64,000 nucleotides of DNA from an uncultured Lactobacillus sp. (GTDB taxonomy: Bacteria; Bacillota; Bacilli; Lactobacillales; Lactobacillaceae). The stretch is from NCBI GenBank assembly GCA_910589675.1, contig CAJUTO010000002.1:1-64000 (forward strand), written 5' to 3'. Below the pieces are notes generated by a model. The model did no database searches. It saw only the letters and a program-made list of their open reading frames with translations, and was not told the DNA's origin. Below are positions 60,725 to 64,000 of the stretch, piece by piece. The translations under genes were made by a program, and so were the position numbers. Positions within the stretch are counted from its first letter, which is position 1; each line of letters starts with the position of its first letter.

Positions 60725-62653
60725 CTAATTAGCACCAGCAATTTTTGCTTTGTTCAACATTAAGGAACTGCCGACAACTGAGACTGAGGAGAAGGCCATT
60801 GCAAGACCCGCGAGTTCCGGACTAAGTGTTAGGCCAAGACCCATGAAGAGTCCCGCTGCAATAGGGATACCAATTGTGTTATAGATGAGGGCCCAGAAAA
60901 GGTTTAACTTGATTCGGTTGAAAGTCTTCTTTGAGATGTCTAGGGCACGAACTACACCGCGTAAGTCATTTTGAACTAAAACAATACCACCAGAATCAAT
61001 TGCGATATCTGTTCCAGAGCCCATGGCAATTCCGACATTAGCGGTTGAAAGGGCAGGAGCATCGTTGATACCGTCGCCAACAAAGGCTACCTTATTGCTG
61101 TTTTGTTGAAGATTTTGAATATGTTCAGCTTTTTCATTTGGTAAAACGCCAGCGATAACTTGATCCATTCCAACTTCGTTAGCAATTGCTTGGGCAACTT
61201 TTTCATTATCACCAGTAAGCATAACCGTCTTTAAACCGCGCTTCTTAAGTTCGCTGATGGCCTCTTTGGAACTTGCTTTTGGTACATCTTGAATAGCAAC
61301 TAAACCAATAATTTTACCATTTAAGCCAACATAAACCACAGTCTTAGCTTCTTCTTGCAATCGATTAGCTTGCTCATTCATTTCCTGGGAAATATTAACA
61401 TCAGCTAATAAACGATTGCTGCCGACAAAAGCAGTTTGATCATGATAATTAGCTTTGACACCCTTACCTTCAATAGCTTCAAATTCTTGCACCTTTTCGG
61501 GTTTAATATTCTTCTTTTTAGCTTCTTTAACAATAGCAGTTGCAAGAGGGTGTTCAGAAGATTCTTCTAGGCTCGCAGCAACACTTAAAACTTGCTTTTC
61601 GTTCCCAACAATATCAGTAACTTGAGGCTTACCAACAGTGATAGTACCAGTTTTATCGAAAACAACAGTGTTTAAGTCACTAACTTCTTGAAGAACTTCA
61701 CCATTTTTGATTAAAACGCCCATCTTGGCGCTACGAGCGGTTCCAACCATTAAAGCAGTTGGAGTGGCCAGTCCTAAAGCACAAGGACATGCAATCACAA
61801 TCACACTAACAGCAAATAGCATTGCTTGAACAGCAGTTGCGCCTAAGAATGAGTACCAAATGACGAATGTTAAAATCGCAATAATTAAAACAGCAGGTAC
61901 GAAAATATTAGAAATTTTATCAGTTAGATTTTGGATGGGAGCATGACTAGTTTGAGCTTTCTTAACTAAGTCAACGATTTGAGAAAGCATGGTGTCTGAA
62001 CCAACCTTGGTAGCCTTAAAAGTAATGGTACCGTTGCTGTTAATGGTAGAACCAACTACAGTGTCACCGACTTTTTTAACAACCGGCATACTTTCCCCAG
62101 TTACCATAGATTCATCAAGAGTGGTGGTACCTTCGGTAATTTCACCATCTACAGGAACCTTTTCACCAGGCTTAACCCGGATCAAATCACCCACTTGAAC
62201 TTGGTCTAAAGGGATCTTTACAAATTTGCCATCTTTTAAAACTTCGGCATCTTTTGCTTGTAACCCCATCAACTTGCCAAGTGCATTTGAAGCATTATCG
62301 TGCATTTTTTCTTCCATTGCATCGCCCAAAAGAACGAAGACAGTAACAAAAGCAGCACTTTCAAAGTAAACTGGACGGTTGGTAATCATTGCAAAAATAC
62401 TGTAGAAGTAAGCAACTGCAGTACCCGCAGCGACCAAGGTGTTCATATTAGCACTATGCTTTTTAAAAGCAGCAATCGCACTCTTCCAATATGGTGCAGC
62501 CGAAATTGCCATAATAATCGTCGTTGTGATTAAAGCGATCCAATTATATCCTGGCATCATCCAGTGAAATGGCATTGCAAACATTTGGATTAACATTGGA
62601 ATTGCTAAAATGAACGATATCCAAAATCGTTGAATGTTGGATAGTTTCTTCAT
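60725..62653 (-). CDS. copA: copper-type P1B ATPase (CPC motif)
   Basis: This is a 642-residue heavy-metal ATPase. Eight membrane segments carry CPC in [13 protein letters not shown] (about residue 290). The phosphorylation motif is DKTGT (about 335) and the actuator motif is TGES. The SSEHPLA histidine and [10 protein letters not shown] complete the ATP-binding part. It has no N-terminal metal-binding HMA domain and only a short basic start. Two small cupredoxin-like proteins precede it in the operon and may replace that domain. Cu+ export is most likely. The start shares a base with the stop of the upstream gene (TAATG). A Noc-box-like palindrome lies inside (61380-61393). Confidence 0.9.
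   Translation of the reverse strand: MKKLSNIQRFWISFILAIPMLIQMFAMPFHWMMPGYNWIALITTTIIMAISAAPYWKSAIAAFKKHSANMNTLVAAGTAVAYFYSIFAMITNRPVYFESAAFVTVFVLLGDAMEEKMHDNASNALGKLMGLQAKDAEVLKDGKFVKIPLDQVQVGDLIRVKPGEKVPVDGEITEGTTTLDESMVTGESMPVVKKVGDTVVGSTINSNGTITFKATKVGSDTMLSQIVDLVKKAQTSHAPIQNLTDKISNIFVPAVLIIAILTFVIWYSFLGATAVQAMLFAVSVIVIACPCALGLATPTALMVGTARSAKMGVLIKNGEVLQEVSDLNTVVFDKTGTITVGKPQVTDIVGNEKQVLSVAASLEESSEHPLATAIVKEAKKKNIKPEKVQEFEAIEGKGVKANYHDQTAFVGSNRLLADVNISQEMNEQANRLQEEAKTVVYVGLNGKIIGLVAIQDVPKASSKEAISELKKRGLKTVMLTGDNEKVAQAIANEVGMDQVIAGVLPNEKAEHIQNLQQNSNKVAFVGDGINDAPALSTANVGIAMGSGTDIAIDSGGIVLVQNDLRGVVRALDISKKTFNRIKLNLFWALIYNTIGIPIAAGLFMGLGLTLSPELAGLAMAFSSVSVVGSSLMLNKAKIAGAN
61380..61393. promoter_or_regulatory. 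Noc-box-like palindrome (13/14)
   Basis: ATTTCCTGGGAAAT lies within copA, the same form as at 37662. Confidence 0.4.
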
Positions 62654-62940
62654 TATTTAACGATTACCTTTCCATGAAACATATCCATGCCGCAAGCATA
62701 GTTGTAAGTACCAGGCTTGTCGGTCGGGATATTAACAGTTACTTCTTTTTGACCATCGAGCTTTTTATCAACTCCTAAATCTTTAAAGACAACTTCATTC
62801 ATACATCCCATATTGTCTGATGGAATAAATTTCAATTGTGCAGGCTTGCCAGTCTTAAAAGTTACAACATCGGGCTTGTAGCCGTGATTCTTTGCGTTAA
62901 CAACAACTTTTTTAGTTTGATCTTTTGAAAAAATACTCAT
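62653..62940 (-). CDS. cupredoxin-like copper protein, soluble (95 aa)
   Basis: This 95-residue protein has a cupredoxin-type fold and lacks a signal peptide or anchor. Potential copper ligands are the Cys of [10 protein letters not shown] (about residue 50) and the Cys, Met and His of [13 protein letters not shown] near the end. It overlaps copA by one base and follows the anchored paralogue by 22 bases. The last 19 or so codons are nearly identical in DNA to those of that paralogue. The likely job is passing copper to CopA from the cytosol, by inference from context. Confidence 0.8.
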   Translation of the reverse strand: MSIFSKDQTKKVVVNAKNHGYKPDVVTFKTGKPAQLKFIPSDNMGCMNEVVFKDLGVDKKLDGQKEVTVNIPTDKPGTYNYACGMDMFHGKVIVK

Positions 62941-62962
62941 AACATTTACGACCTTTCCGAAA

Positions 62963-63358
62963 TTATTTAACGATTACCTTCCCATGAAACATATCCATCC
63001 CACAAGCATAGTTGTAAGTAGCTGCCTTATCAGTAGGAATCTTTACAGTAGTAATCTTTTGTTTAGTTAAATCTTTATTGACGCCAAGCTGTTCAAAGAC
63101 AACGTGAGATAAACAAGCAGTAGAATCTTGCATATCAAAGTTGATTTCAGCTGGTACACCTTTTTTCAACACGACTGTTGCAGGAGAATAGCCGCCATTG
63201 ACCACGATAGTAGCATTTTGTTCATCATTTACAATGGTTGAAGTTCCGACAGATTCCTGATGTTTGCCAAAGAACCACCAAATGATGAAGACAATTGCAG
63301 CTAGCCCCACAACTAGTGCGATAATTTGTCCTATTCCCATCTTAAAAACCTCGCTCAT
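62963..63358 (-). CDS. membrane-anchored cupredoxin-like copper protein (131 aa)
   Basis: This 131-residue protein has one N-terminal membrane helix (IGQIIALVVGLAAIVFIIWW). An external cupredoxin-like domain follows, with STACLSHVVFEQLGVNK and the same terminal [17 protein letters not shown]. It is the first gene of a three-gene copper operon (anchored cupredoxin, soluble cupredoxin, CopA). A cop-box lies at the promoter. The domain is expected to face outside and bind Cu exported by CopA or present in the medium. Confidence 0.8.
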   Translation of the reverse strand: MSEVFKMGIGQIIALVVGLAAIVFIIWWFFGKHQESVGTSTIVNDEQNATIVVNGGYSPATVVLKKGVPAEINFDMQDSTACLSHVVFEQLGVNKDLTKQKITTVKIPTDKAATYNYACGMDMFHGKVIVK

Positions 63359-63368
63359 TTTTATCGTT

Positions 63369-63407
63369 TACATTTGTAAATATAACACTTCAATTAATAG
63401 AATGCAA
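63369..63407 (-). promoter_or_regulatory. copper operon promoter with cop-box
   Basis: On the minus strand TTGCAT (63407-63402), a 17-base spacer and TATATT (63384-63379) are followed directly by TACAAATGTA (63378-63369). The last matches the CopY operator TACANNTGTA. No copY gene is in the window. Confidence 0.75.
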
Positions 63408-63408
63408 C

Positions 63409-63437
63409 AAAAAAGAACTCAAAAAATGAGTTCTTTC
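63409..63437 (-). terminator. terminator of the oligopeptide-binding protein gene
   Basis: AAAGAACTC pairs with GAGTTCTTT. The A-run on the left gives the minus-strand T tail. Confidence 0.7.
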
Positions 63438-63451
63438 ATTTCTAGGGAAAT
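63438..63451. promoter_or_regulatory. weaker Noc-box-like palindrome (12/14)
   Basis: ATTTCTAGGGAAAT lies just after the oligopeptide-binding gene stop. Confidence 0.25.
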
Positions 63452-63453
63452 TA

Positions 63454-64000
63454 TTATTGAGCAATGTAGACATTCTTGAAGTCGTATGGGACACCTGTTG
63501 GATTAAAGGAAACATTTTTCACATTGTTCTTTAAAAGTTGTGGATGAGCAGTTTGAACTAAAGGAATGGTGCCTTGGTCTTTAATTAAGATCTTTTCGGC
63601 TTGAACAAGTTTACTCCAGCGCTTAACGGGATCATTGCCATAGACGTTTTCTGATTCATTAAGAAGTTTATTGAATTGATCGTTGTTCCAGCCATTGTTA
63701 AGGTAACTAGAGCCTTTTTGGAAAACATCTAGGAAGTTGATCGGATCAGCAACAACTGCTTGCCAGTTCTTAACTGTGATTTCATAGTTACCAGCAGTTT
63801 GACGAGAAATTAATTGAGTATAAGGAATGCTTTGAACTGAAACACTGACATTTGGCAAACGATCAAGTTGACTTTGTAAGAATTCGGCAGTTTGTTTAGA
63901 AGTGTCGTCATCACTTACGAGTAAATTAACCTTGATTGAATTAACCCCAGTTTCTTTATAGCCTTCTTTGAGCAACTTTTTAGCTTTTGCTAAATCGTAG
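63454..64000 (-). CDS. oppA: oligopeptide ABC transporter substrate-binding protein, C-terminal part
   Basis: The frame is open through the window edge, so the 5' part is missing. The visible 182 or so residues match the C-terminal lobe of OppA-type extracellular solute-binding proteins. KKLLKEGYKETGV, SVQSIPYTQL, NYEITVKNWQAVVADPINFLD (read in parts) and the end IPLVQTAHPQLL...FKNVYIAQ are visible. The full protein would be a lipoprotein that captures peptides for import. The gene ends at a terminator just upstream of the copper operon promoter. Confidence 0.85.
   Translation of the reverse strand, partial: YDLAKAKKLLKEGYKETGVNSIKVNLLVSDDDTSKQTAEFLQSQLDRLPNVSVSVQSIPYTQLISRQTAGNYEITVKNWQAVVADPINFLDVFQKGSSYLNNGWNNDQFNKLLNESENVYGNDPVKRWSKLVQAEKILIKDQGTIPLVQTAHPQLLKNNVKNVSFNPTGVPYDFKNVYIAQ

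Noticed and set aside
62674..62690. ATGAAACA stretches in the two cupredoxin genes as parS half-sites
   Set aside because: Only half of the palindrome matches, and both copies come from the duplicated coding end.

Overview
The window is a low-GC Firmicute chromosome segment spanning the replication origin. Gene content and order (rplI, dnaC, gdpP, rpsR-ssb-rpsF, gyrA-gyrB-recF-yaaA, dnaN, dnaA, then rpmH-rnpA-yidC-mnmE-mnmG), an SLAP-type surface protein end, pyruvate oxidase, malolactic enzyme and ornithine decarboxylase point to Lactobacillus, most likely the L. johnsonii / L. gasseri group. The species is an inference from protein recall, not from a search. Genes left of about 32.4 kb are mostly on the minus strand and those just right of it are on the plus strand, so replication genes are co-oriented with forks leaving oriC (32311-32781).

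Layout. 1-3641: end of a surface protein, a small membrane protein, an SGNH hydrolase, an AI-2E family transporter, and a SteT-like Ser/Thr transporter preceded by a serine-rich leader peptide and a three-hairpin attenuator. 3712-10234: an AT-rich accessory block with two Rgg-type regulators, a 31-residue peptide gene followed by a TPR protein and an ABC exporter, and a cationic secreted protein. 10252-14295: decayed genes, then a cadC-cadD pair lying between a tRNA-Thr gene and a copy of that tRNA's 3' end. 14469-18143: mgtC, a lipase-like protein, csbD-glsB and a fructokinase. 18270-37613: conserved replication, ribosomal and tRNA-modification genes around oriC.

37759-41507: a third Rgg regulator with a bacteriocin-immunity-like membrane protein and an ABC ATPase broken by a stop codon at its Q-loop. 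It sits where rsmG-noc-soj-parB follow mnmG in many Firmicutes. 41823-54034: central metabolism and stress (pyruvate oxidase, 6-phosphogluconate dehydrogenase, ClC transporter, malate permease, MleR-like regulator, malolactic enzyme, MFS transporter, Crp/Fnr regulator under an FNR-type box). 54095-59187: a PLP lyase and ornithine decarboxylase divergent from an APC exchanger, an acid-resistance arrangement. 59224-64000: a YdcF-family protein, a small divergent type I toxin-antitoxin candidate, a copper operon (two cupredoxins and a CPC-type ATPase) and the end of an oligopeptide-binding protein.

The signals I consider most worth following are the serine attenuator at 2160-2316, the toxin/antisense module at 60345-60710, the Rgg-peptide-TPR-ABC operon at 3712-8207, and the scattered Noc-box-like and parS-like palindromes around oriC.
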